This document shows, piece by piece, positions 5,416 through 12,291 of a stretch of DNA of 22,265 nt (positions are counted from its first letter, which is position 1; each line of letters starts with the position of its first letter). The notes under the pieces were generated by a model, which saw only the letters and a program-made list of their open reading frames with translations, was not told where the DNA came from and ran no database searches. Origin of the DNA: a virus; the IMG/VR virus record IMGVR_UViG_3300025112_003145, positions 1 to 22,265 of that record; one strand, given 5' to 3'. Both the position numbers and the translations under genes were made by a program.

Positions 5416-7422
5416 TTATTCTATGTTGAATTTCTCTTTTAATCTCTGACGGATAAGAGTGTCAAGCTGACCCATTGTCATAGTTTGGTCATTTTGATAC
5501 TCATTAGTCAGTTCACCAATAACCGTCATAATTTGCTCTGAGGTTACTGTTTTCCTAGTGCTAAACGGTATGTTGATAAACTGAGGTGGTAGTCCATGAG
5601 CAGCTACTGGTTGTTGGTGATATGGAGTTGCAACAGGCATTCCGTAACCAGTAAAGCCGGGATGTAGTCCTTTCTGCAAATCATCAATTTCGTTGCTTGT
5701 TTGTGGTTTAGGACATTCGTCTGGAGACATTACATATTCATTTTCGTGTTTATGTTTATGAATATGCTCATGTCGATGAACGTGCTCTTTTGCATCACTG
5801 TCCAAGCTTGGAGGATGTGAAGGCCCCATATTATCATACCCTTCTTCTCTATCTAAATCTTCATTATCTTCTCCTCTTTTCTTTTTTCTTCGTCTTCTAT
5901 TAAGCAAGAATGGGACACCATACTTAAGAGCTAACATACCTAAGCTGGCTCCCCCAAGGGTAAAACTTACATTTTCAACAGTATTGCCATTACCACCAGT
6001 CGCTCCGTCGAGATAATGCGAGCCGTTCTCCTGCAATTCTTTTATAAACTTGTCTTTGTTGCCAACAAAAACTAAAAGTTGTTCTATTCTAGAACTCAAA
6101 GACTGCTTCTGCCCTTCTACAGCCCCAAGCAAATCTTTCAATCCGTTAATTTCATTATTAGCGGTCGAGAGATTTCCACTGACTCCAGAAAGTTCAGCTT
6201 TAAGACTTTCAGACAAAGATTCCAGATTCGTCAATTTTTCCTGAAGCTCTGTAATCTTGTCGAGATATTCCTGTCGCTCTTTGTCAAAGTCCACAGGAGG
6301 GTCTACAGGAGGGTCTACAGGACCACCGGGGTCTGGTCTGCCGGGCCAACCATTAAAACCACCACCACCGCCGCCATCTGGCGGGTTCGGGTTAGAGGGG
6401 GGTAATTGAGGTGGTTGGTTAGGTGGGGGACATCTGTTCCAAGGACACCAAGGAAACAGACCGTTTCCTTCATACAGTTCCCCAACTCTTACGCCTCCGT
6501 AGTATTTTGCCGTATCTGCAACGCTACCATCGGTCATCTTCAGTTCAGGACAAAACATAAACTCGCCCTTGATGGTTTTCCTGAGACCTCCCTTGTAGGG
6601 AATAACCACATGGTCTTTAATTTTATGTTGGCAATGTGGACAAGTGTGATTCAATCTTTCTTTTGCAGACTTGGTGTTTTTGCCTTCTTCTTTTTCATAA
6701 ACTAAATTATAGGAAGTCTCAATTGAATGACCCCTGCCATTCCCCTCCATTATATCATAAATTTGTTTAAGAGAAAGACCGGCGCCATAATCATTTGGCC
6801 CATCATCTGTCCAAGCACCATCTCCAACTCGCCAAGCTAGCAGGATTCCAATTCTGCTCTGAAGTTCGCCCTTGTCGTCTTTGACAAGAATAAGAACGCC
6901 GCTACCGGACTGGCCACCAATCGGCGCAGCGTTAAAGCTAACAACCGCTCCGGTGTTGGTCATTACTCTACCCTTCCAGTAACATGCCCATTGTGCAGAA
7001 GGGCATCCCCCACCCATGATTAAATCATTGGGTTTTACTACTGTACCTTTGGGGGCGAGGGGAATAACTCTGGGAGGATAACGACCAAAGTACTTCTTTT
7101 TAACTGAGAGAACCGCCAAGTCAAGAGCAGTTCCCTCTTCATAGGCCACGTACTCAGTATTGAAGGGAATCATTGCAGATTTATAACCATCTTGGAAAAA
7201 TTCCAAATGGCCCCTTCTAGCGTGTTCAATAACGTGACCGTTTGTTAAGACGTAATAGTTGTCTTTATCTTCAGAAAATACCGTGCCGCTTCCACGAGCA
7301 CTGTTTGTGTTTACTCTGCATACAGCATCTAAGGCTTCGTCCATCGTCAACGGTTGTGCTTGCGCTGCGCTGACGAGCGACCCTAGCGTTAAAGCGATTG
7401 CAAATATTAGCTTTTTCATCAT
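5416..7422 (-). CDS. Membrane-anchored trypsin-like protease with zinc-ribbon-like, coiled-coil and His-rich segments
   Basis: A large mosaic protein (668 aa from MMKK; numbering here counts six residues more, from the in-frame ATG at 7440). In order: signal peptide (about 8-29); protease domain with H69 in LTNGHVIEH, D107 in ALDLAVL and S178 in GGQSGSGV; a CPHC pair (C267, C270) with later C297, suggesting a small metal site; a Pro/Gly-rich hinge (about 338-385, with PVDPPVDPPVD repeats); a coiled coil (about 386-470); a transmembrane helix (about 491-513) followed by RRRRKKKR as stop-transfer; then a His-rich cytoplasmic tail (HVHRHEHIHKHKH, about 553-565) and a helical end. The predicted topology puts the protease outside the inner membrane. 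The start at 7422 is chosen because AAAGG lies about 9 nt upstream of it. Substrate unknown. Confidence 0.85.
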   Translation of the reverse strand: MMKKLIFAIALTLGSLVSAAQAQPLTMDEALDAVCRVNTNSARGSGTVFSEDKDNYYVLTNGHVIEHARRGHLEFFQDGYKSAMIPFNTEYVAYEEGTALDLAVLSVKKKYFGRYPPRVIPLAPKGTVVKPNDLIMGGGCPSAQWACYWKGRVMTNTGAVVSFNAAPIGGQSGSGVLILVKDDKGELQSRIGILLAWRVGDGAWTDDGPNDYGAGLSLKQIYDIMEGNGRGHSIETSYNLVYEKEEGKNTKSAKERLNHTCPHCQHKIKDHVVIPYKGGLRKTIKGEFMFCPELKMTDGSVADTAKYYGGVRVGELYEGNGLFPWCPWNRCPPPNQPPQLPPSNPNPPDGGGGGGFNGWPGRPDPGGPVDPPVDPPVDFDKERQEYLDKITELQEKLTNLESLSESLKAELSGVSGNLSTANNEINGLKDLLGAVEGQKQSLSSRIEQLLVFVGNKDKFIKELQENGSHYLDGATGGNGNTVENVSFTLGGASLGMLALKYGVPFLLNRRRRKKKRGEDNEDLDREEGYDNMGPSHPPSLDSDAKEHVHRHEHIHKHKHENEYVMSPDECPKPQTSNEIDDLQKGLHPGFTGYGMPVATPYHQQPVAAHGLPPQFINIPFSTRKTVTSEQIMTVIGELTNEYQNDQTMTMGQLDTLIRQRLKEKFNIE
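6290..6325 (-). repeat. Three 12-nt tandem units coding for PVDPPVDPPVD
   Basis: Near-identical units tccacaggaggg, tctacaggaggg and tctacaggacca (plus-strand reading) lie in the Pro-rich hinge of the large protease. They differ by a few bases. Such in-frame units can change number by slippage and would alter hinge length. Confidence 0.8.
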
Positions 7423-7489
7423 TATATTGGACCTTTCCATGGGGCATTAACCGTCAGAAAGTCCTTGTTACAAATCCTGATTATATAAA

Positions 7490-8089
7490 TTACCAGTCTT
7501 TTTGTATAGTAAACTGGTATGAAAATAGAGCCGACCTTGCTAGGTCAGCGGGGGTAGTCGCGGAATCTGCCAAGTATGGAGTTGGGTCAAGATAATTCTT
7601 TCTATAAGCATAAGTGACAGCCGTACTGCAAACAAAAACCTCGTTGGGTTCTTCGTCTTTCATATTTTGTTCGGCTAATCGACAAAACGGAGCGTAATGT
7701 TTAGCAAGTTTCCAAAAATTTTTCCAACCATAATCAAGGCCGGTAATCTCTTTCATGGTATCTCCGATGCGTTCTGATACGCTATTTTTACCATAATCAA
7801 GATTATACTTAGAGTCGTCAATTCTAATCAAATCAGCAGCCCGAAATACATCAATATTATCTGGATGCGTTTCGACCTGACTTTTCATAGAAACGGCTCT
7901 TCCGCCCTTGAACTCTCTAAATTCCACACACTGCAAATCGTCATCGTCCCAGTGGGCCATAGCCGCGTGACTATGCGCTCCACCGCCATATCTTTTTATC
8001 AGCCAAGACATCAGTCCCTCACCACGAAACAGTAGAACATCAGCTTCTTTTATCTGTTTTCGAGCTTGTTCGTAAGGGACTAATTTCAT
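7490..8089 (-). CDS. Permuted papain-fold (YiiX/NlpC-P60 superfamily) hydrolase, possible lysis enzyme
   Basis: A 199-aa protein with the features of circularly permuted NlpC/P60-like amidases: ADVLLFRGEGLMSWLIKR near the start (residues 16-33), catalytic His in GGAHSHAAMAHW (H41), VEFREFKGG after it (E56), and the nucleophile Cys late in the chain in VFVCSTAVTYAY (C154). The family cuts amide bonds in peptides or peptidoglycan, or acyl links. There is no signal peptide. It starts in a 4-nt ATGA overlap with the one-TM protein upstream, a pairing that resembles holin and endolysin, so a peptidoglycan hydrolase role is plausible. A virion-associated or lipid-acting role is also possible. Confidence 0.75.
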   Translation of the reverse strand: MKLVPYEQARKQIKEADVLLFRGEGLMSWLIKRYGGGAHSHAAMAHWDDDDLQCVEFREFKGGRAVSMKSQVETHPDNIDVFRAADLIRIDDSKYNLDYGKNSVSERIGDTMKEITGLDYGWKNFWKLAKHYAPFCRLAEQNMKDEEPNEVFVCSTAVTYAYRKNYLDPTPYLADSATTPADLARSALFSYQFTIQKDW

Positions 8090-8409
8090 TTGTCACTTTC
8101 TAGCTTCTTATCTATTCTGTCTAGAATATCCGCTATTCTTCTTTGGTCGTTTACAATTTGTATCATTATCTGTTGCATATCTTTTTGAGTTTCTGCCCAG
8201 CTTCTAGGTACGTAGACTAGCGGAGTACCATCAGAATCTTGCCGGGAAATAACTTTGTAGGTATGATTCAGCCAGCTTCTTTCGTCGTCCATTAAAACTG
8301 ACTTCTGCGGAACCGCTTTTAAAATTAGAACTTCAATGACCTTCCCCAAGCCCAGAACAATAGCCACGATTGCGGCTAACACAGGAATTGAAAAAATATC
8401 TGACTCCAT
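8086..8409 (-). CDS. One-TM membrane protein with C-terminal coiled coil (holin- or spanin-like)
   Basis: A 107-aa protein with a hydrophobic N-terminus (about residues 7-31) then a polar domain (about 36-70, DDERSWLNHTYKVISR) and a C-terminal amphipathic coiled coil rich in Gln, Ile and Asp (about 72-105). The ATG at 8409 follows AAAGG at some distance. The 3' end overlaps the hydrolase gene by 4 nt. Size, topology and partner suggest a lysis role (pinholin, antiholin or inner-membrane spanin), but no family is recognised, so this is contextual. Confidence 0.65.
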   Translation of the reverse strand: MESDIFSIPVLAAIVAIVLGLGKVIEVLILKAVPQKSVLMDDERSWLNHTYKVISRQDSDGTPLVYVPRSWAETQKDMQQIMIQIVNDQRRIADILDRIDKKLESDK

Positions 8410-8427
8410 AGGTGGGTGCCTTTCAAT

Positions 8428-8469
8428 AAAAGAGGGGGCCGACTGTTCTGTGTGTCAGCCAACCCCCTC
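8428..8469 (-). terminator. Intrinsic terminator after the 190-aa Ala/Gly-rich gene
   Basis: On the minus strand GAGGGGG (8463-8469) pairs with CCCCCTC (8432-8438), extended by an imperfect GGCTGAC/GTCGGCC inner stem, followed by TTTT (8428-8431). The T-tract is short, so efficiency may be moderate. It separates the abundant-looking upstream gene from the lysis-like pair. Confidence 0.75.
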
Positions 8470-8490
8470 CGTGAAATTGGATGTTAAATC

Positions 8491-9063
8491 TTAGCCACCA
8501 GTTTTGGCCTTGTAGTCATCCTGTTTCGGAGTCAATGCCCCGTGCATGTAAACCAATTCGCCGGGAATGGCTCTTGTGGGAGTAGCAGCATCATCTGTTG
8601 CCGCCGTTGTGCCATCGCCAGCTTGGACAAAGTTCTTTACAGCCCCTGCGCTTCCATGCTTGGTTGCAATACCAGTCACGTAATTAATAGAGGTGATGTT
8701 GTAGTCGTGGGTTTTGACTATTGGATTGATAGCGCGACGGCCAGCCTTGTCAGATGCGCCGCTCTGAAGAATGGTATTGCTGACATTGTTGACCTTGGTG
8801 CTGTAGCCACGAAGCAGAAACTGAGGGTCGCTCGCAGCGGGTTGATAAGCCAACGTTCCAGAACCCTTGCTTGTAGTGACACCGGGCTTAAACTTGGTTC
8901 CCGTGCTTGCAAGGACTTTGCCGCCATAAGCTCCAGCCTTGTGAAGAACATCCATTAAAGTATCAGAATTTGTAACAGCGTTGGTGCTGTCAACGTTGCC
9001 ACCGTTAAGAACGGTTGCGCCATTGTTTCTCTTGGTGCTTCCAGAAATAGTTGTTGTAGCCAT
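8491..9063 (-). CDS. Ala/Gly/Ser/Thr-rich protein, probable virion protein (hypothetical)
   Basis: A 190-aa protein beginning MATTTISGSTKRNN. The start at 9063 is chosen because GGAGG lies just upstream; an in-frame ATG at 9102 would add 13 hydrophobic residues and bury that site. Composition is low in charge and rich in Ala, Gly, Ser, Thr and Asn, with beta-type segments such as HDYNITSINYVTGIATKHG (about 118-136). No signal peptide, no repeats and no recognised domain. The strong ribosome site, its own terminator and the composition all suggest an abundant structural protein such as a head decoration or tail component; that is inference. Confidence 0.75.
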   Translation of the reverse strand: MATTTISGSTKRNNGATVLNGGNVDSTNAVTNSDTLMDVLHKAGAYGGKVLASTGTKFKPGVTTSKGSGTLAYQPAASDPQFLLRGYSTKVNNVSNTILQSGASDKAGRRAINPIVKTHDYNITSINYVTGIATKHGSAGAVKNFVQAGDGTTAATDDAATPTRAIPGELVYMHGALTPKQDDYKAKTGG

Positions 9064-9148
9064 TTGATGACCTCCAATAAAAATGCCCAGCAAAACAAAC
9101 ATGATGTTTTAGATTAGAACAAGACCAGTAACCATAAGCACTGTGAAC

Positions 9149-9232
9149 TTATTCCACATACCAACCACGTTTTTTACTGGGGTGCTGTTTTTCCTGATTG
9201 TCCTGTACGATGGTCCTAATCCAAGCTATCAT
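9149..9232 (-). CDS. Tiny ORF, 27 aa, start coupled to the DeoC-like gene
   Basis: MIAWIRTIVQ followed by DNQEKQHPSKKRGWYVE. Its ATG overlaps the TGA of the DeoC-like gene in the ATGA arrangement used by many gene pairs in this window. It fills half of the 165-nt gap before the next gene; the rest of the gap (9064-9148) holds only the ribosome site of the downstream gene and an even shorter hydrophobic ORF. No family is recognised and 27 codons are too few to prove coding. Confidence 0.35.
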   Translation of the reverse strand: MIAWIRTIVQDNQEKQHPSKKRGWYVE

Positions 9233-9873
9233 ACACCATTTTTGAGAAATTCTTCGGCTAATCGTGGAGATGTTAACCTAATAGAATGTATCCCAGATTC
9301 TCTAAACATGTCAAAATGCGCAGGTGTCCATATTCTTCCACACGATATCACCCTAATTCCTGTTTCTGATTGAATTCTATTAGAAATGATTACGTTGTCT
9401 AAAGTATCATCCACCATAGTTCCGGTGGCGTTTGCCACATATTCGATTCCCTCTTTCAAAAAAAGGCCGCATAGAGGGAAAATAATTTTTTCAGAAAGAA
9501 GTCTGTATTCTATGATTGGTCTAAGCTGAACATTGCCGTCTTTGCATGCCGTTAAGCACGCCCTCATATCTTTTCGTATAGCTTCCCAATTTTCTTCAGA
9601 GGCGTCCGTACTGTTTATGCAAAGGTCTATCAGACTGGCCCCTTTCCTGATAGAGACTATTATTTCGTGAATTCTAACCGACGTTTCGCTCAGACCGTAA
9701 GGAAAGTCTACGGCGGCAGAAATGTCGATGTATTCTTTGAAGAATGAGGCTTTAGAAACAAGCCCGGAAGGAACAGAGATACAACTAGCTGTGCATCTTG
9801 TGCCAGTAAAGATGCTGCTTAGAATCGAATCATAGTCTGCGATTCTATCATAACAAGCAATTTCCAACTCCAT
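9229..9873 (-). CDS. DeoC-like TIM-barrel protein lacking the catalytic lysines
   Basis: A 214-aa protein with the pattern of deoxyribose-phosphate aldolase: SAAVDFPYGLSETSVRIHE (about 52-70, matching the family's 'V.gFP.G....k..E'), GASLIDLCINS (78-88, D83 at the conserved Asp), QLRPIIEYRLLSEK (116-129), EGIEYVANATGT (141-152) and RVISCGRIWT (174-183). The Schiff-base lysine of DeoC sits in 'vKTSTG', which here is VANATG with Ala at 147. The second lysine, in 'vKaaGGIR', is also missing (VISCGRI). It therefore cannot use the standard aldolase mechanism. It could be a degenerate enzyme, a binding protein, or an enzyme with other chemistry. The start overlaps the previous stop by 1 nt (TAATG). 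Confidence 0.6.
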   Translation of the reverse strand: MELEIACYDRIADYDSILSSIFTGTRCTASCISVPSGLVSKASFFKEYIDISAAVDFPYGLSETSVRIHEIIVSIRKGASLIDLCINSTDASEENWEAIRKDMRACLTACKDGNVQLRPIIEYRLLSEKIIFPLCGLFLKEGIEYVANATGTMVDDTLDNVIISNRIQSETGIRVISCGRIWTPAHFDMFRESGIHSIRLTSPRLAEEFLKNGV

Positions 9874-10511
9874 TAGTCTTCTGAGTTCACAACTATCCCA
9901 CCGGAGATAACCCTAGCTTCGTTGTAAACAATCATCTTTTCTAAAAAGGCGTCGTCATCTTTATCATTAGTAAAGGTGTAGTCGAGTTCACCATTTGGGA
10001 ACACGAATATAGCCCAGTGTTTGCTCTCGGCTTTTAGTCTTTTTTGCAGGGCTTCAACCTCAAGTCTCACAGACTCGTCTTCAATTTTGGCTTCTTCAAT
10101 ATGAATATTGCACAGCGCATTTTCAACCTCAACCCTGACATCTCTAAAGTTGAACAGTTTTGCAACACCCAAGAAGAATCTATATCTAGTTAAAACGACT
10201 AGAACCTCAACACCACCGATGGATTCAATTGTATCTTTTACTTCTTCTGTGATATCAAAGTTGGTGTATCCCATCCAGCAGTCAAATTGCTTAGTTGGAC
10301 TCATCCGGTCATGTAGGCGATACATGCCAACCGGAGTAGAAACAATCGTGGGAAGTTCCGATATAAACCCAGAGTATAACTCTGTGATATCAATCTCTTC
10401 GCCTTCTTCTTCTTTTGTGCTGGACTGTAGTTGAGAAAAGGGGTTTATAGGAGAGTTTTGCTCTACTTCATCCTCCCATTTTTCCCAAGCGATTTTTCTA
10501 ACCAACGACAT
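9873..10511 (-). CDS. Hypothetical protein, 212 aa
   Basis: Not recognised. An acidic soluble protein. It begins MSLVRKIAWEKWEDEVEQ, has a low-complexity Glu-rich stretch (about 33-40), a central mixed region with MYRLHDRMSPTKQFDCWMGY (about 63-82) and a helix of heptad type (about 137-162). Some features (TPVGMYRLHD, FDCWMGYTNFDIT) have the look of phage baseplate or regulatory proteins, but nothing certain. The ATG at 10511 follows a strong AGGAGG site with 6-nt spacing. The 3' end overlaps the DeoC-like gene by 1 nt. Confidence 0.75.
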   Translation of the reverse strand: MSLVRKIAWEKWEDEVEQNSPINPFSQLQSSTKEEEGEEIDITELYSGFISELPTIVSTPVGMYRLHDRMSPTKQFDCWMGYTNFDITEEVKDTIESIGGVEVLVVLTRYRFFLGVAKLFNFRDVRVEVENALCNIHIEEAKIEDESVRLEVEALQKRLKAESKHWAIFVFPNGELDYTFTNDKDDDAFLEKMIVYNEARVISGGIVVNSED

Positions 10512-10524
10512 GGTGGCCTCCTAG

Positions 10525-10884
10525 CTATATAGGAATGTTAGTATCGTCCAGAGATGTGCTAATAACCTGAGTAGGTTTGACAAGGGGGTTATCCCCCAAG
10601 GTTTGTCCCGCTGTTAGTAGCTGTAAAAATCCTAGCAGTTTTATGTAATCTTTTTCGTTACCGTCTGCTATACAGGAATCTTTTATGATTTTTAAAATCT
10701 CTTCAGCTAAAAGCCCATTATTGACTAAGTAAATGAGTTGAGCAAGATTAAATACGCTGTCTTCATCCCACTCACATTCTATCCCCACGTCTGCATTATC
10801 ATGGAGAATAAAACGTAGAGAACACGGAGCTTCAGGTTCTAGCTCTGGCTTCTTCTTATTGAAGAACTTAGAAAAAATACCCAT
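10525..10884 (-). CDS. Hypothetical protein, 119 aa
   Basis: Not recognised. It begins MGIFSKFFNKKKPELEPEAP, an amphipathic basic N-terminus then an acidic linker, followed by beta strands (SLRFILHDNADVGIECEW, about 22-39) and helices with many Leu/Ile residues (about 44-93). No Shine-Dalgarno site precedes the ATG. Instead GGGGTAACCCC, containing the upstream stop codon, abuts the start, so translation is probably coupled to the 66-aa gene. Confidence 0.7.
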   Translation of the reverse strand: MGIFSKFFNKKKPELEPEAPCSLRFILHDNADVGIECEWDEDSVFNLAQLIYLVNNGLLAEEILKIIKDSCIADGNEKDYIKLLGFLQLLTAGQTLGDNPLVKPTQVISTSLDDTNIPI

Positions 10885-10888
10885 GGGG

Positions 10889-11089
10889 TTACCCCAACGC
10901 TTGAACTATTTCTACGCAGCTTTCAGCATGTTCGTAATCTTCTACAGCCTTAAGATATTCTGCAAGAACGTAGGGATGCTCTCCGACACCTACTGGTTCC
11001 TCGTATACCCTCATTCTAATCTTGGCTTCTTCCATTTTTGATTGAAAATGGCTTGCAGCCGCCTGACGCACTAATGCTTTATGCGACAC
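10889..11089 (-). CDS. Hypothetical helical protein, 66 aa, GTG start
   Basis: The GTG at 11089 is the start: AAGGAGG lies about 8 nt upstream (AAGGAGGAAGGACC then GTG). The protein (MSHKALVRQAAASHF...) is almost entirely helical and mildly acidic, with EEAKIRMRVYEEPVGVGEHP in the middle. No domain recognised. The stop TAA lies in the 3-nt loop of a GGGG/CCCC mini-hairpin touching the next ATG. Confidence 0.7.
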   Translation of the reverse strand: MSHKALVRQAAASHFQSKMEEAKIRMRVYEEPVGVGEHPYVLAEYLKAVEDYEHAESCVEIVQALG

Positions 11090-11124
11090 GGTCCTTCCTC
11101 CTTAAGTTCTTTTAGAATAATAGA

Positions 11125-11142
11125 TTGCGCCGACCGGCGCTG
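11125..11142 (-). terminator. Weak GC hairpin downstream of the Cys-rich gene
   Basis: GCGCC/GGCGC (5 bp, GGTC loop on the minus strand) follows the stop of the cysteine-rich gene by about 20 nt. It has no proper T-tract (CAATCTATTATTC follows), so it may be only an mRNA 3'-end stabiliser or a chance hairpin. Confidence 0.3.
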
Positions 11143-11158
11143 GTCTTTACTTAATCTT

Positions 11159-11359
11159 TCAGCCCTTGCAAGCGCAACCATTCTTGCAGTCTACACCACA
11201 AGCGCAGACATCGCAAGCACAGTCTTCGCAAGAGCAAGCGTTGTGTCGAGGACACACGTCGTGGTTATGGCCGAGCAGAGGACACCAGTGCATAGCGTAT
11301 CCAACAACTCCACCGATTAGAAAACATAGCCAGTGCTGCCGTACATAATTCAGTAACAT
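11159..11359 (-). CDS. Membrane-anchored cysteine-rich miniprotein (metallothionein-like tail)
   Basis: A 66-aa protein with one hydrophobic helix near the start (LCFLIGGVVGYAM, about residues 11-23), then WCPLLGHNHDVCPRHNAC and a run of CxC and CxxC units. There are 12 Cys in 66 residues, nine of them in the last 30 (ACSCEDCACDVCACGVDC, then KNGCACKG), plus His residues at 25, 31, 33 and 39. This could bind zinc or copper like a metallothionein, or form disulphides if outside the cell. Topology is not certain. The start is well supported by GAGGAG with 7-nt spacing. No homologous family is recognised. Confidence 0.75.
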   Translation of the reverse strand: MLLNYVRQHWLCFLIGGVVGYAMHWCPLLGHNHDVCPRHNACSCEDCACDVCACGVDCKNGCACKG

Positions 11360-11468
11360 TTTTTTCTCCTCGTTGTAGTGTTATTAGTATTTCATCCATT
11401 TTTTTATCTTTTCCGTCTTTCTCTTCGTCATCGCCATTCTTCTTGTACATTTTTCCGGCATCTTCTTC
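11265..11468 (-). pseudogene. Displaced 3' remnant of the 12281-12718 gene after WavE insertion
   Basis: Immediately downstream of the WavE-like gene the frame reads EEDAGKMYKKNGDDEEKD, repeating the EEEDAGK found at the end of the 12281-12718 protein and continuing in the same charged style. The two stretches share 17 identical bases. The simplest reading is that the older gene once ran EEEDAGK-MYKKNGDDEEKDGKDKK-MDEI and was split by the WavE-like gene. The frame stays open to 11265, overlapping the cysteine-rich gene by 95 nt; only 11360-11468 looks like former coding sequence. An ATG at 11450 or, in another frame, a 25-codon basic ORF (11384-11461) could still be translated. Confidence 0.5.
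11452..11468. repeat. 17-nt direct repeat, copy downstream of the WavE-like gene
   Basis: TTTCCGGCATCTTCTTC, identical to 12297-12313 and in the same orientation. The last two bases form part of the WavE stop codon. The two copies bracket exactly 828 nt. Confidence 0.9.
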
Positions 11469-12291
11469 ACAACTGCTCCATATTTTCAATAGAGAAATCA
11501 CAATCATGGTGAGACTTGACGTGTTCGTAACTACTATAACTTTTCCCTTTTACCTTACAGAGAAAATTTCCCATGTCGCGTAAATGAACTAACTGTGCAT
11601 GGTCGTTCATTATTTTCTTGCTTTGGGAACAATCTATATCCACTCCTTTGTTCTTTAAAAAAGAAATGAAAAGGAAGGCTTCGGGAGAAACCTCTCCGTT
11701 ATTGTGTAAGCCCTTGTATAAGCCCCTATAATTTTCAACTCCGAGCATGGAACAGTGAGCAGGGTTTTTCCTAGCAGGAAGTTTTTTGCAAAAATCTAGA
11801 GCAGTTTGGTACATTCCAAGAATGTTCTCCGTTTTACCACCTGCTATATGGTCAGACGGATGAAGTTGTTCTAGGTCGTCTGGAGCAAACATAAAATTGC
11901 TTGTGGTTAATTTTTCAGGGCTGGACTTCATTGCTTGTATAAATTTTGATAGCTTTGTATAATACTCATCACATCTAAGTTTGATTGCATATTTTGTATT
12001 TACCTTTTTCAGCCCGTTTAAAGAGCTAGCAGCCTGATAAGCTACATTGGAATTATTATAGTAGTCGTCATATTTTGAGATGTCTTCTTTGACTACGGTG
12101 ATGTTTTTATTTTCAATTATTTTATCAGCATTGTCTATAAAACTACCTACAGAATTTTCCCATGTAGATATGATAATTTTATCAACCAAATTTAAATACT
12201 CATCAAGGTGGTGCAATCCTTCTGCTGTGCTTTCGTCGTAGGTAGAGACAAGTGGGCCTTGCATAACTATTGTTACATCTTTATGTTTCAT
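11467..12291 (-). CDS. WavE-family glycosyltransferase-like protein
   Basis: A 274-aa protein with the marks of the WavE lipopolysaccharide-synthesis family: DVTIVMQGPL at residues 5-14, VDKIIISTWENS (36-47), and YAIKLRCDEYY (101-111, the acidic D108/E109 near the probable nucleotide-sugar site). WavE proteins are GT-A-like transferases for lipopolysaccharide core or capsule sugars. No membrane segment. The gene begins 5 nt after one copy of a 17-nt repeat and its stop codon TGA runs into the second copy, so the insert consists of this gene and almost nothing else. The first ORF upstream ends inside its start (11-nt overlap). A GGAAAG from the repeat acts as ribosome site 4 nt before the ATG. 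Confidence 0.8.
   Translation of the reverse strand: MKHKDVTIVMQGPLVSTYDESTAEGLHHLDEYLNLVDKIIISTWENSVGSFIDNADKIIENKNITVVKEDISKYDDYYNNSNVAYQAASSLNGLKKVNTKYAIKLRCDEYYTKLSKFIQAMKSSPEKLTTSNFMFAPDDLEQLHPSDHIAGGKTENILGMYQTALDFCKKLPARKNPAHCSMLGVENYRGLYKGLHNNGEVSPEAFLFISFLKNKGVDIDCSQSKKIMNDHAQLVHLRDMGNFLCKVKGKSYSSYEHVKSHHDCDFSIENMEQL

Noticed and set aside
7423-7440. Upstream ATG (MERSNI) of the large protease
   Set aside because: The bases GGAAAGGTCC inside this stretch serve as ribosome site for ATGATGAAAAAG, which begins a normal signal peptide.
9064-9102. Extended N-terminus of the 190-aa protein from the ATG at 9102 (hydrophobic MFVLLGIFIGG)
   Set aside because: The segment contains the GGAGG site for the ATG at 9063; using the upstream ATG would bury it, and no ribosome site precedes 9102.
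9109-9159. 16-aa hydrophobic ORF (MWNKFTVLMVTGLVLI)
   Set aside because: It overlaps the 27-aa ORF and is too short to support; no ribosome site.
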